61,519 bases of DNA from Scybalousia_A sp052170555 (GTDB lineage: Bacteria > Bacteroidota > Bacteroidia > Bacteroidales > P3). The notes beneath the pieces are model-generated. The model was not told the DNA's origin. It was given only the letters and a program-made list of their open reading frames with translations, and did not search any database. The translations under genes and the position numbers were made by a program. Where the stretch lies: the NCBI GenBank assembly GCA_052170555.1, contig JBQNAI010000010.1, forward strand, positions 1-61,519. Reading direction: 5' to 3'. Below, in pieces: positions 26,520 through 35,210 of this stretch; within the stretch, counting starts at the first letter, position 1; each line of letters begins with the position of its first letter.

Positions 26520-28304
26520 ATGAATAAACTATGGAAATGTAAAGATTCTGGAGATAAGCAAAAAGTAGAGGAACTTGCTATTGGATTGTGTATGCCTAAA
26601 GATAATCCGACAGTAAAAGATTTGCAATGTTATCGTATCATTGCCAATTTGTTAGTTCAGCGAGGCATTGATAGTTACGAGAAAGCTAAAGAGTTTTTTC
26701 GTCCTGATCTAAATAAACTTCACGATCCATTTTTGATGGAAGATATGGAGCAGGCAGTAGAACGTATTATGATTGCAACAGATGCAGGAGAGAAGATTTT
26801 GGTTTATGGTGATTATGATGTGGATGGGACAAGTGCTGTGGCTTTGATATATTCTTATTTGTCTAGTTTTTATAATAATTTGGAATATTATATTCCGGAT
26901 AGGTATGAGGAAGGTTATGGAGTATCTTTTAAGGGAGTAGATTACGCAGCTCAGAATGAAGTTAAGTTGATTATTTGTTTGGATTGTGGAATTAAAGCCA
27001 TTGAAGAGATAGCTTATGCTGGTGAAAAGAATATAGATTTCATTGTATGTGATCATCATTTGCCAGGTAAGGAACTTCCAAAGGCTTATGCAATACTTGA
27101 TCCCAAACTTGACGATTGTAAATATCCTTATGATGAACTTAGTGGGTGTGGTATAGGATTTAAGTTGGCACAGGCATTGCAACAGAAACGAGAAAGATCT
27201 GCTGACGAGTTGAAACAGTATCTAGATCTAGTTGCTATCAGTATTGCAGCTGATGTAGTGCCTGTCACGGGGGAGAATCGTATACTTGCTTATCATGGAT
27301 TGAGAGTTATAAATCATAGACCACGAGTTGGACTGGAAGCTATTCTTGCCTGTGCAAACATTATCCATGAAAATGATAATGGTCCTAATTACTTCAATAG
27401 AGAATTAACAATTCAGGATTTGAGTTTTCTTATAGGACCGCGTATTAATGCAGCCGGTAGAATGCAATCGGCAAAAAAAGCGGTAGATTTACTAAAAACG
27501 AAAGATAGGGCGAAAGCTATAAGAATAGCAGAGGAAATTAATGATAGTAATGAAGATAGGAAACAAAAAGATAAGCAAGCTACCAAAGAAGCTAAGGAAG
27601 AAATAGCAGAGAAGGGACTTAAAGAAAAAAAATGTATAGTCCTTTGCAACGAGAATTGGCATCAAGGTATTATAGCTATTGTTGCATCTAGAATAGCAGA
27701 AGAGGATTGCAAGCCGACAATCATATTCACGAAAAGTAATGGCATAATGACAGGATCTGCTCGTAGTGTCAAGAATTTTGATATCTACTCTGCAATAGAG
27801 AAATGTAGACATCTTCTAACTCATTTTGGAGGGCATAAATTTGCTGCGGGGTTATCCTTGAAGGAAGATAATTTTGAAGAGTTTCAGACTCTGTTTGAAC
27901 AGCAGGTTGAAAATAATTTGACAACAGAAGATGTAGTTCCTGAGGTGGATATAGATATGGCAATATCATTAGGCGATGTTAGTGAAAAGTTATTAAGAAT
28001 ACTTCAACAGTTTGAACCGTTCGGAACAGATAGTAACAAGCCCGTATTTTATTCTTCCGAAGTTTATGATGCTAACAATGTAAGAAAAGTTGGAAGAAAT
28101 CATTTGCAGTTTGCTGCTATTCCCATCAATGAGAATATTCCACCTATTCATTGCATCGGATTTTCTCTTGCTGAATTTTATAATTTATTGCACTTTGGTA
28201 GGAAGATAGATATTTGTTATACTATTGAAGAAAATACTTGGCAGGGGCGAAGAGGATTGCAGTTAAATGTGATAGATATTAGAGAATCTGAAGAAGCATA
28301 TTGA
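26520..28304 (+). CDS. recJ: Single-stranded-DNA-specific exonuclease RecJ
   Basis: The 594-residue 5'-3' exonuclease has the DHH phosphoesterase motifs: GDYDVDGTSAV near 100, CLDCGIK, and the DHH triad in VCDHHLPG near 178. It also has GPRINAAGRM near 310 and a DHHA1 domain with GSARSV and FGGHKFAAGLSL. A C-terminal OB domain completes it. Length is typical. It probably shares a transcript with mfd (15-nt gap) and with the ferredoxin-like gene that starts 3 nt after its stop. Confidence 0.95.
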   Translation: MNKLWKCKDSGDKQKVEELAIGLCMPKDNPTVKDLQCYRIIANLLVQRGIDSYEKAKEFFRPDLNKLHDPFLMEDMEQAVERIMIATDAGEKILVYGDYDVDGTSAVALIYSYLSSFYNNLEYYIPDRYEEGYGVSFKGVDYAAQNEVKLIICLDCGIKAIEEIAYAGEKNIDFIVCDHHLPGKELPKAYAILDPKLDDCKYPYDELSGCGIGFKLAQALQQKRERSADELKQYLDLVAISIAADVVPVTGENRILAYHGLRVINHRPRVGLEAILACANIIHENDNGPNYFNRELTIQDLSFLIGPRINAAGRMQSAKKAVDLLKTKDRAKAIRIAEEINDSNEDRKQKDKQATKEAKEEIAEKGLKEKKCIVLCNENWHQGIIAIVASRIAEEDCKPTIIFTKSNGIMTGSARSVKNFDIYSAIEKCRHLLTHFGGHKFAAGLSLKEDNFEEFQTLFEQQVENNLTTEDVVPEVDIDMAISLGDVSEKLLRILQQFEPFGTDSNKPVFYSSEVYDANNVRKVGRNHLQFAAIPINENIPPIHCIGFSLAEFYNLLHFGRKIDICYTIEENTWQGRRGLQLNVIDIRESEEAY

Positions 28305-28307
28305 ACA

Positions 28308-28559
28308 ATGGAAAATAAAAAAATAGACATCACTATTTGTTTGGGTTCTTCTTGTTTTGCAAGAGGCAATGCACAGAATTTAAAATTTATTCAGGAGTAT
28401 TTGCAGGAAAGGGGACTTAAAGAAACGGTAAACTTTAAAGGGCAGTTGTGCAGCAAATTATGTAACGAAGGCCCTGTGATAATTATTAATGGTCAAACTT
28501 ACAAACAGGTTAATAGAATCAAGTTAGAAGATATTTTGAATAAAACATTTTCTGACTGA
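28308..28559 (+). CDS. Thioredoxin-like [2Fe-2S] ferredoxin (NuoE/HydC-like)
   Basis: The 83-residue protein has the four-cysteine pattern of thioredoxin-fold [2Fe-2S] ferredoxins: CLGSSC (CX4C) near the N-terminus and CSKLC (CX3C), followed by NEGPVIIINGQTYKQV. It corresponds to the C-terminal domain of NuoE/HydC and is a probable electron carrier for the hydrogenase genes that follow. It starts 3 nt after recJ and is 120 nt ahead of the sensory hydrogenase, with repeat locus 6 between them. Confidence 0.85.
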   Translation: MENKKIDITICLGSSCFARGNAQNLKFIQEYLQERGLKETVNFKGQLCSKLCNEGPVIIINGQTYKQVNRIKLEDILNKTFSD

Positions 28560-28605
28560 TTGACGGGTGGTTAGTTTAATGAGGGAATAAAAAGAAATAA
28601 ACCGT

Positions 28606-28657
28606 CATTTCAGTAAATTCTTTCTTGATTTTATTAAAATAAAGTGGGACTTTAATT
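28606..28657. repeat. Intergenic repeat family locus 6
   Basis: CATTTCAGTAAATTCTTT (28606-28623) equals most of the left arm of the hairpin at 40429. It is followed by a TCTTGAT-type flank and by AATAAAGTGGGACTTTAAT (heptamer GTGGGAC). The hairpin partner arm is decayed. It lies 22 nt upstream of the sensory hydrogenase start. Confidence 0.65.
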
Positions 28658-28679
28658 TCGTAAAACCTAACAAGAGATT

Positions 28680-30458
28680 ATGAATATACCATATCCTATA
28701 TATACAGAGACGAATAATTGTCAGGATTGCTATAAGTGTATAAAAGTTTGTCCAGTTAAGGCAATAAAATTCGAGGATTATTATGCAAATATTGTTTCAG
28801 AGCGTTGTATATGGTGTGGTGCTTGCGTGGAGATATGTCCTTCCAATGCTAAGAAGATAAGAAATGATGTTGATGCAGTGATTCGTTCATTGAAAAACGG
28901 AGAGAAAATTATTGTATCTCTAGCTCCGAGTTATTTGAGTGAGTTTTCAGATATAAAAACGGATACTTTAATTGCTGCTTTTAAAGAAGCAGGTTTTTAT
29001 GGTGTCAGCGAAACAGCTTTGGGAGCAGAATTAGTCGCAAGGAAAGCTCAACAATGGTTTGAAAACAGAGATAATGGTGTGTACTTTTCTTCTTGTTGTC
29101 CAACGACCGTCCAACTTGTAAGAAAGTACTATCCACAATATTCAAACAACATAACACCCATTGCTTCTCCGGTAGAAGCACATGCTACATTTTTGAAACA
29201 ACATTATGTAAACGAAAAGATTTGTTTTGTGGGACCGTGTATTGCAAAGAAAACAGAGTTGGATTTGTTGAATAATAAATTAGATTTCGTTCTTACATTC
29301 ATAGAACTTAAAGATTTGTTTGAAATCCTTGGAGTTGATTTGGAGTTTCAATGTCCTACTGACAATGATGTATTCATTCCTATCAAAGCTGGTAGAGGTA
29401 ATTTGTATCCGACAGATGGTGGTATGTTACAGTGTATGATGGATTTTGAGTTTTGTTATTCAGATATGAAAAACTCATGTGATAATCAGTATCAAGGGTT
29501 TAATATATTGAATAATAGATTATTAACGGTATCGGGAGTTGACAATGTGATGGCAGTTTTGAATGATATAGATAAGTTTGACAAGAATAAAAAATATTTT
29601 ATAGAAATTCTTGGGTGTAGTGGAGGATGTGTAATGGGTCCTGCAAGAATAAGGGAGGCATCTTCACCAGTGAAACGGATGCAAATTTTTGACAGTGTAA
29701 CATCTAAGGTAGATAATAAGATATACGAAGAATTGTATGCTACCGATATAACAACCACTTTTGATAATATTGATACGTTTGAATCAAAAACATATACCCA
29801 AAAGGATATTGTTGAGATATTGAAAAGAGTTAATAAAGTCAGTGATGAGGATTATATTAATTGTGGTGGTTGCGGTTACGATAATTGTAAATCTTTTGCA
29901 GAGGCATTGTTGGATGGCTTGGCGGAAAACGACATGTGTGTATCTTATATGCGTAGAGTTGCTCGTGATAAGACAAATATATTGCTCAAAAAAATGCCAC
30001 AAGGGGTTGTTATTGTTGATGATAATCTCAAAATAATTCAAGCTAATGAGAAATTTGCTGTCACATTGGGCAAAGATATGGAAGAATTGTATAAAATCAA
30101 ACCAGGCTTAACCGGTATGGATATTACCAAAGAACTTTCATTTCATAAATATTTTTCTACTGTACTTAACACATGTACGGATTTACTTGAACAGGATATT
30201 AGGGATGGGGAAAATTATTATCGGTTAAGTGTATTTTCTGTTCAAGACCATCAGCAAGTTTGTGGTATACTTGAAAATATGCATGCACCTGAGGTAAGAA
30301 AGGATGTGGTACTTACTAGAACTAGGGAGGTAATAAAACAGAATATGAAAGTTGTTCAACAGATAGCTTTCTTGCTTGGAGAAAATGCTTCATATACGGA
30401 AAGTATGCTTAATTCTATTGTAGAATCACATCAACAAAAGGAAGAAGAGGATAACTAA
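28680..30458 (+). CDS. Sensory [FeFe] hydrogenase with PAS domain (HydS-like)
   Basis: The 592-residue protein has two [4Fe-4S] clusters at its N-terminus (Cys14-24 and Cys43-53), then an H-cluster domain. That domain has variant signatures SSCCPT (L1, from 137), GPCIAKKTE (L2) and LGCSGGC (L3). Next come a Cys-rich FeS motif (NCGGCGYDNCKSF near 397) and a PAS domain (from about 435: MPQGVVIVDDNLKIIQANEKF). This order is that of group C sensory hydrogenases, which sense H2 or redox state. The following gene is a PP2C-type phosphatase, the usual partner. No HydEFG maturase gene lies in the window. Confidence 0.88.
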   Translation: MNIPYPIYTETNNCQDCYKCIKVCPVKAIKFEDYYANIVSERCIWCGACVEICPSNAKKIRNDVDAVIRSLKNGEKIIVSLAPSYLSEFSDIKTDTLIAAFKEAGFYGVSETALGAELVARKAQQWFENRDNGVYFSSCCPTTVQLVRKYYPQYSNNITPIASPVEAHATFLKQHYVNEKICFVGPCIAKKTELDLLNNKLDFVLTFIELKDLFEILGVDLEFQCPTDNDVFIPIKAGRGNLYPTDGGMLQCMMDFEFCYSDMKNSCDNQYQGFNILNNRLLTVSGVDNVMAVLNDIDKFDKNKKYFIEILGCSGGCVMGPARIREASSPVKRMQIFDSVTSKVDNKIYEELYATDITTTFDNIDTFESKTYTQKDIVEILKRVNKVSDEDYINCGGCGYDNCKSFAEALLDGLAENDMCVSYMRRVARDKTNILLKKMPQGVVIVDDNLKIIQANEKFAVTLGKDMEELYKIKPGLTGMDITKELSFHKYFSTVLNTCTDLLEQDIRDGENYYRLSVFSVQDHQQVCGILENMHAPEVRKDVVLTRTREVIKQNMKVVQQIAFLLGENASYTESMLNSIVESHQQKEEEDN

Positions 30459-30477
30459 CCTAAAATAATTGATTAGA

Positions 30478-31674
30478 ATGTCTGATAATATATTTGTAGA
30501 AGTGGGAAGTTTTCAGTTGAACAAGAGTGGTAACATTGCTTGTGGCGATACTGTGTTATTACACAAGTTCCCTAATCAAGAGAGATGTATTGCTGTATTA
30601 TCAGATGGATTGGGGAGCGGAATTAAAGCTAATGTGCTAAGTACAATGACTGCTTCAATGGCAATGAATTTTTCTATAAAAAGAGAACCTATTATGCGTA
30701 CTGCTCGTACGATAATGGATACACTTCCTGTAGATAGGCAACGCAATATATCATATTCTACATTTACTATTATAGATATTGATGAGGATGGCGATACGGA
30801 GATAATGGAGTTCGATAATCCCCCTTTACTGTTGGCACGTAGTGGTAGAATTACTCATCTGAATCCCCAGACTTTTACAATCAATGAATGTATTAGAGGA
30901 AATAATTATGAAAGAGTGCTGAAGCGATCTCGAATTCAATTACGAAAGGGAGACAGATTGGTTGTTTATTCCGATGGAGTTGTACAGAGTGGTATTGGTA
31001 ATCCTAATATGCCATTTGGATGGGAAGAGGGTGTAATAGGATTTATAGAAGATTTATTAAAAACTAATGAAAATATTTCTGCAAGAGAACTTACACACCG
31101 TATTGTCAAAAGAGCTGAACTCAATGATGGACTAAAATCTAAAGATGATACCTCTTGTGTATGTCTTTACGTTAGAGAACCACGAAAGTTGTTGATTTGT
31201 TCTGGTCCACCGTTCACTGAGGACAAAGATAAGTATTTGGCAGATGTTATTTCTTCCTACGAGGGTAAAAAGGTTGTGTGTGGAGGAACTACTTCGCAGA
31301 TTGTGGCTCGTGAACTAAACAAAGAGATAGAGGTTGATATGGATTTGGATAAGATTGCTTCAGGGCTACCACCTCAGTCTCATATAGATGGCATAGACTT
31401 AGTGACAGAAGGTATTATAACATTAGGAGCATTGAGTAGGTTATTGGAAGAAAACAAATTCAATGAACTTCCAAAGGATGATCCTGCTTGGAATATTCTT
31501 AAATATGTGATGGACGCGGATATTATTGATATTTTGGTTGGTACAAAGATAAATGTGGCACATCAAGACCCATCATTGCCTATAGAATTGGAAATAAGAC
31601 GTAATGTAATGAAAAGAATAAAACGATTGATAGAGGAAAAATTATTGAAAACAGTAAAGTTAGAATTCATATAA
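30478..31674 (+). CDS. SpoIIE-type PP2C serine phosphatase
   Basis: The 398-residue protein (ATG 30478 chosen; a TTG three codons earlier is in frame) has the PPM/SpoIIE phosphatase metal motifs: VLSDGLGSGIKAN near 40, VVYSDGVVQSG near 162 and KDDTSCVC near 222. A C-terminal extension of about 165 residues (CSGPPFTEDKDKY..., GGTTSQIVAREL) is shared with PP2C proteins next to hydrogenases. It lies 19 nt downstream of the sensory hydrogenase and probably turns its signal into dephosphorylation of a regulator. No anti-anti-sigma factor is present nearby. Confidence 0.85.
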   Translation: MSDNIFVEVGSFQLNKSGNIACGDTVLLHKFPNQERCIAVLSDGLGSGIKANVLSTMTASMAMNFSIKREPIMRTARTIMDTLPVDRQRNISYSTFTIIDIDEDGDTEIMEFDNPPLLLARSGRITHLNPQTFTINECIRGNNYERVLKRSRIQLRKGDRLVVYSDGVVQSGIGNPNMPFGWEEGVIGFIEDLLKTNENISARELTHRIVKRAELNDGLKSKDDTSCVCLYVREPRKLLICSGPPFTEDKDKYLADVISSYEGKKVVCGGTTSQIVARELNKEIEVDMDLDKIASGLPPQSHIDGIDLVTEGIITLGALSRLLEENKFNELPKDDPAWNILKYVMDADIIDILVGTKINVAHQDPSLPIELEIRRNVMKRIKRLIEEKLLKTVKLEFI

Positions 31675-31746
31675 TGAACATCAAATACTCTAATCCCTAA
31701 TGAGATTAGGATAATATGGATGTTAAACAAAAAAAGAGAAACAATT

Positions 31747-31992
31747 ATGGTAACAGTTAGAGTTTGCGTTGGTACGTATTGCTATTTGCAAGGCGGTCAA
31801 CAGTTGGCACAGTGGAAAAACTACATTCCAACTTCATTAATGGACAAGGTAACTTTTGTAGGTTCGTCTTGTTTGGGTTGTAAAGAAAATAATACAAAGC
31901 CTCCTTACGTTATGATAGGGGAAGTTGTTATAGAGAAAGCTACGCCCGAGAAGGTAATAGAAGAAATAGAGAAACAGTTAGAACGAGTTTAG
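31747..31992 (+). CDS. Thioredoxin-like ferredoxin-type protein
   Basis: This product of about 81 residues has CVGTYC (CX4C) and a second pair CLGC (CX2C), where the family usually has CX3C. It could carry a [2Fe-2S] cluster between the phosphatase and the hydrogenase. ATG 31747 begins with the family strand VTVRVCVGTYC; an in-frame ATG at 31720 would add 9 residues. It resembles the 28308 protein but is clearly diverged. Confidence 0.78.
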   Translation: MVTVRVCVGTYCYLQGGQQLAQWKNYIPTSLMDKVTFVGSSCLGCKENNTKPPYVMIGEVVIEKATPEKVIEEIEKQLERV

Positions 31993-32140
31993 TATGTATA
32001 AAGATAAATAGTGGTGTATTTAACATAAATTCGTTTGAAGTGAAAATGAACCTGAAATCGAGCAATAGAAAACATAGAGTTGCATGATGAGGGTATGGAA
32101 TAATAATTAGTAACAATAAAAAGAAAAGAACAAATAGAAA

Positions 32141-33568
32141 ATGGCAACATTTAATAATGTAGTTGAAATACGCAGAACAATACTGCAAATGCTTGCGAAG
32201 ATGATTTATGATGGTAATGTGGAGCAAAATATTGATCGTCTTCCTTTTGACATGTATAAAAAGAAAACAGAACACACGCGTTGTTGCATTCATAAGGCAA
32301 GAGCGGAAGCTAAGTACAAAACTATGGCTATTCTTGGATTCAATGTAGACGATGAGGTAGATGAATTTGATAATCTGTCTCACTATGTCCAACTAAAAAA
32401 ACAAATGGACAAATCAACAGAGGTTATGTTGACAGTTGTAGATGAGGCATGTTCATCTTGTGTTAAGAGTTCGTACATTGTAACAAATCTTTGTAGATCT
32501 TGTATTGCTCATCCGTGCACTTATGCTTGCAAGAAGGGGGCTATGATAAAGCATGAGAATTCTCAAGCACATATTGATACTGAAAAATGTGTAAATTGCG
32601 GATTGTGTATGCAGGTTTGTCCATATCATGCTATCATCTTTCAACCTGTACCCTGCGAAGAGGCTTGTCCTGTCGGTGCTATAAGTAAAAGAGAGGATGG
32701 TGTTGAGCATATAGACCCTGATAAGTGTATATATTGTGGTAAATGTATGGTTGCTTGCCCATTTGGTGCAATATTGGAAAAAAGCTTCATGTTTGAGATT
32801 ATCAATGCGATGAGAGCAGGGAAAGAAGTTATTGCAATGGTCGCTCCTTCGTTAGGAGGTCAGTTTAATCAGCCATATGGTAAGGTTTTGACAGCAATCA
32901 AAAAGTTAGGTTTCACGGATGTTGTGGAGGTTGCCAAAGGTGCAAATATGACAACGGAAAATGAAACTCGTGAATTTGAAGAGCGTATGGAAAATGGTGC
33001 AAGTTTTATGACCACTTCTTGCTGTGCAGCATGGAGAGAGTTGTATAAAAAGCATATGCCTGAGATACAGCCTTACGTTTCTGACGCCTTGACACCTATG
33101 GGTTATACATCAAAGTGGCTAAGAGAAACTAAAAAAGATGCAGTCTTAGTTTTTGTTTCCCCTTGTGTCGGAAAACGTAGTGAGTGTCATTCAAATCCGG
33201 ATGTAAACTATGTATTGTCTTATGAAGAGTTAGAAGCATTGTTTTCTGCAGCAAATATAGATGTTGCAAGTTGCGAGGAAATGGTTTTAGATGAGACAAT
33301 ATTGGGACATGGTCGTGGTTTTGCAATGATAGCAGGGGTAACGCAGTCAGTGAAAGCTACGGCTAAAGATCCGAGCATAATACATGATGTAGTAATTGAT
33401 GGATTAACCAAACAGAGTATAAGAGATTTGAAGATGTGGGCAAAAAAAGGGCAAGCACCTGGTAATTTCATAGAGGTGATGTCTTGTCCGGGTGGCTGTG
33501 TTAATGGCTGTGATACGATAGCATTACCAAAAGTAGCAGCCAAACAAATTCTGCCAAGTACAAAGTAA
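32141..33568 (+). CDS. [FeFe] hydrogenase, ferredoxin-domain type (group B-like)
   Basis: The 475-residue protein has a Cys-rich N-terminus (CSSCVKSSY, CRSCIAHPC) and two [4Fe-4S] ferredoxin motifs (CVNCGLCMQVCP and CIYCGKCMVACP). The H-cluster domain has L1 TTSCCAAW, L2 SPCVGKRSE and L3 EVMSCPGGCVNGC. The L1 Pro is Ala and the L2 Met-Pro-Cys is Ser-Pro-Cys, features I associate with group B (monomeric) enzymes; this is from memory. It probably evolves or takes up H2 with ferredoxin. Its neighbours (sensory hydrogenase, phosphatase, ferredoxin) suggest H2-controlled expression. It lies 17 nt ahead of rarA. Confidence 0.88.
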   Translation: MATFNNVVEIRRTILQMLAKMIYDGNVEQNIDRLPFDMYKKKTEHTRCCIHKARAEAKYKTMAILGFNVDDEVDEFDNLSHYVQLKKQMDKSTEVMLTVVDEACSSCVKSSYIVTNLCRSCIAHPCTYACKKGAMIKHENSQAHIDTEKCVNCGLCMQVCPYHAIIFQPVPCEEACPVGAISKREDGVEHIDPDKCIYCGKCMVACPFGAILEKSFMFEIINAMRAGKEVIAMVAPSLGGQFNQPYGKVLTAIKKLGFTDVVEVAKGANMTTENETREFEERMENGASFMTTSCCAAWRELYKKHMPEIQPYVSDALTPMGYTSKWLRETKKDAVLVFVSPCVGKRSECHSNPDVNYVLSYEELEALFSAANIDVASCEEMVLDETILGHGRGFAMIAGVTQSVKATAKDPSIIHDVVIDGLTKQSIRDLKMWAKKGQAPGNFIEVMSCPGGCVNGCDTIALPKVAAKQILPSTK

Positions 33569-33585
33569 AAATAGTAGATAATACA

Positions 33586-34863
33586 ATGAAACCGTTGGCG
33601 GAAATATTGCGACCTCAAACTCTTGATGATTATATTGGTCAGAGGCATTTGGTTAGCAAAGGTGCTATACTAAGGAATGCGATAGAGCAGGGAACAATTC
33701 CTTCAATGATTTTGTGGGGACCTCCGGGTGTTGGCAAGACTACATTAGCAAACATTATTGCTAACACCCTTGTGGTGCCTTTTTATTCTTTGAGTGCTAT
33801 AAATTCAGGTGTTAAAGATGTACGCGAAGTTGTAGAAAATGCAAAACAGCATGGAGGTAACTGCATATTGTTTATAGATGAAATACATAGATTTTCCAAA
33901 TCGCAACAAGATTCTCTTTTAGGTGCAGTTGAAAGAGGGATTATTACCCTCATAGGAGCTACTACCGAAAATCCATCTTTTGAGGTTATATCACCGTTGC
34001 TTAGTAGGTGTCAGGTGTTTGTTCTTAAGCACCTAGAAAAAGAGGATTTGCAGATTTTAATAGACAAAGCTACTGACTATGTACAAAAAACTCAAAATTG
34101 TCAGATTGAAATAATACAAACAGAGGCATTGATGAGAATTTCAGGTGGAGATGCCCGTAAATTATTGAACGCTTTTGAGGTAGTGTGTTCCCAAATTTTG
34201 AAAGACAGTTCTTTCGATGGTCAACATGTAAAAATAACTAATGAATTGGTTGGCAAGATTATTCAACAAAACTTGTCCATGTATGACAAAAAAGGAGAAA
34301 ATCATTATGATATTATTTCAGCATTTATAAAAAGTTTGAGAGGTAGTGATCCTAATGGTGCAGTTTATTGGTTGGCAAGAATGATTAATAGTGGAGAGGA
34401 TCCATTATTTATAGCACGGAGAATGGTTGTACTTGCCAGTGAAGACATTGGCAATGCTAATCCAAATGCATTGCTTTTGGCCAATGCATGTTTTGATGTT
34501 GTGCATAAGATAGGTTACCCGGAATGTAGGATTGTTCTTTCTCAAACAGCAATTTATCTTGCTACTTCGAAGAAATCTAATGCAAGTTATGTAGCTATTG
34601 ATGATGCAATAGCAGAGGTGAAAAATAGTGGTGATTTGTCTGTACCTATGCATATAAGGAATGCACCTACTAAACTGATGAAACAATTGGGGTATGGTGA
34701 TAATTATAAATATGCCCATGACTATGTGGATAATTTTGTACAACAACAATTTCTACCTGATGAGCTACAAGGAAAGAAGTTCTATGAACCGTCAGATAAC
34801 GATAAAGAGAATAAAATTCGTCTTGAATTAAAACGCAAATGGACTGGAGTATATGATTATTGA
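33586..34863 (+). CDS. rarA: Replication-associated recombination protein A (AAA+ ATPase)
   Basis: The 425-residue MgsA/RarA-family clamp-loader-like ATPase acts at stalled forks. It has Walker A WGPPGVGKTT, Walker B FIDEIHRFSK followed by the sensor region GATTENPSFEV, an arginine-finger-containing SPLLSRCQVF, and the C-terminal tetramerisation domain with SLRGSDPNGAVYWLARM. Length matches the family. It is downstream of the hydrogenase gene (17 nt), so transcription may be linked; the functional link is unclear. Confidence 0.95.
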   Translation: MKPLAEILRPQTLDDYIGQRHLVSKGAILRNAIEQGTIPSMILWGPPGVGKTTLANIIANTLVVPFYSLSAINSGVKDVREVVENAKQHGGNCILFIDEIHRFSKSQQDSLLGAVERGIITLIGATTENPSFEVISPLLSRCQVFVLKHLEKEDLQILIDKATDYVQKTQNCQIEIIQTEALMRISGGDARKLLNAFEVVCSQILKDSSFDGQHVKITNELVGKIIQQNLSMYDKKGENHYDIISAFIKSLRGSDPNGAVYWLARMINSGEDPLFIARRMVVLASEDIGNANPNALLLANACFDVVHKIGYPECRIVLSQTAIYLATSKKSNASYVAIDDAIAEVKNSGDLSVPMHIRNAPTKLMKQLGYGDNYKYAHDYVDNFVQQQFLPDELQGKKFYEPSDNDKENKIRLELKRKWTGVYDY

Positions 34864-34948
34864 TATAATATGGTTATGCAAAATATTTGAAATTAGTTAT
34901 CTTTTTTAGAAATTAATACTCAGGAAAGCAGAATGCTGTATTTTAAGA

Positions 34949-35010
34949 TTAGTGTCTCATTTTAATTTACTAACTTCAAGAAATAATTTTTTAAAGTCCC
35001 ACTTTAATTT
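34949..35010. repeat. Intergenic repeat family locus 7 (degenerate)
   Basis: A decayed unit with AGTGTCTCAT at its core, followed by TTTACTAACTTCAAGAAAT, resembles the hairpin flank seen at 7530. A second unit, TTAAAGTCCCACTTTAAT (heptamer GTGGGAC on the minus strand), follows. No intact hairpin remains. Confidence 0.55.
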
Positions 35011-35148
35011 TTTTATTAAGCCTTTTATTTTAGTATAGTATTATTTACGAGTTTTTTTACTCAAACGATTTTCGTTTTTTTTTCGTATTTAATTTAATAA
35101 ATTTAAATACGGTAGGTTTGATAGTGTACGATAATACAATTAAATAAA

Positions 35149-35181
35149 ACGAAGATAAATCCATAAAGGAAGTATCTTCGT
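35149..35181 (-). terminator. Possible terminator of the T9SS repeat protein gene
   Basis: A 9-bp stem (35149-35157 with 35173-35181) around a 15-nt loop is followed, on the minus strand, by a T-rich tract. It lies 30 nt after the stop codon of the minus-strand gene. Confidence 0.5.
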
Positions 35182-35210
35182 ATGATAGGAAAATATTTAT
35201 AAAATCTGAG

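Larger units (their letters stand above)
34864..35210. other. Convergent intergenic region
   Basis: This 347-nt gap lies between rarA (plus) and the T9SS protein (minus). It contains repeat locus 7 (34949-35010), an AT-rich T-tract region, and a hairpin (35149-35181) placed to terminate the minus-strand gene. No coding region was seen. Confidence 0.6.

Noticed and set aside
26709..27182. 157-codon open frame antisense to recJ
   Set aside because: It overlaps the conserved DHH region of recJ and has no recognisable motif or ribosome site.
31940..32392. 150-codon open frame antisense to the hydrogenase gene
   Set aside because: It runs against conserved hydrogenase sequence and its product is a low-complexity hydrophobic string.
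33220..33648. 142-codon open frame antisense across the hydrogenase and rarA junction
   Set aside because: Both strands cannot be conserved here, and the hydrogenase L3 motif and rarA start support the plus strand.
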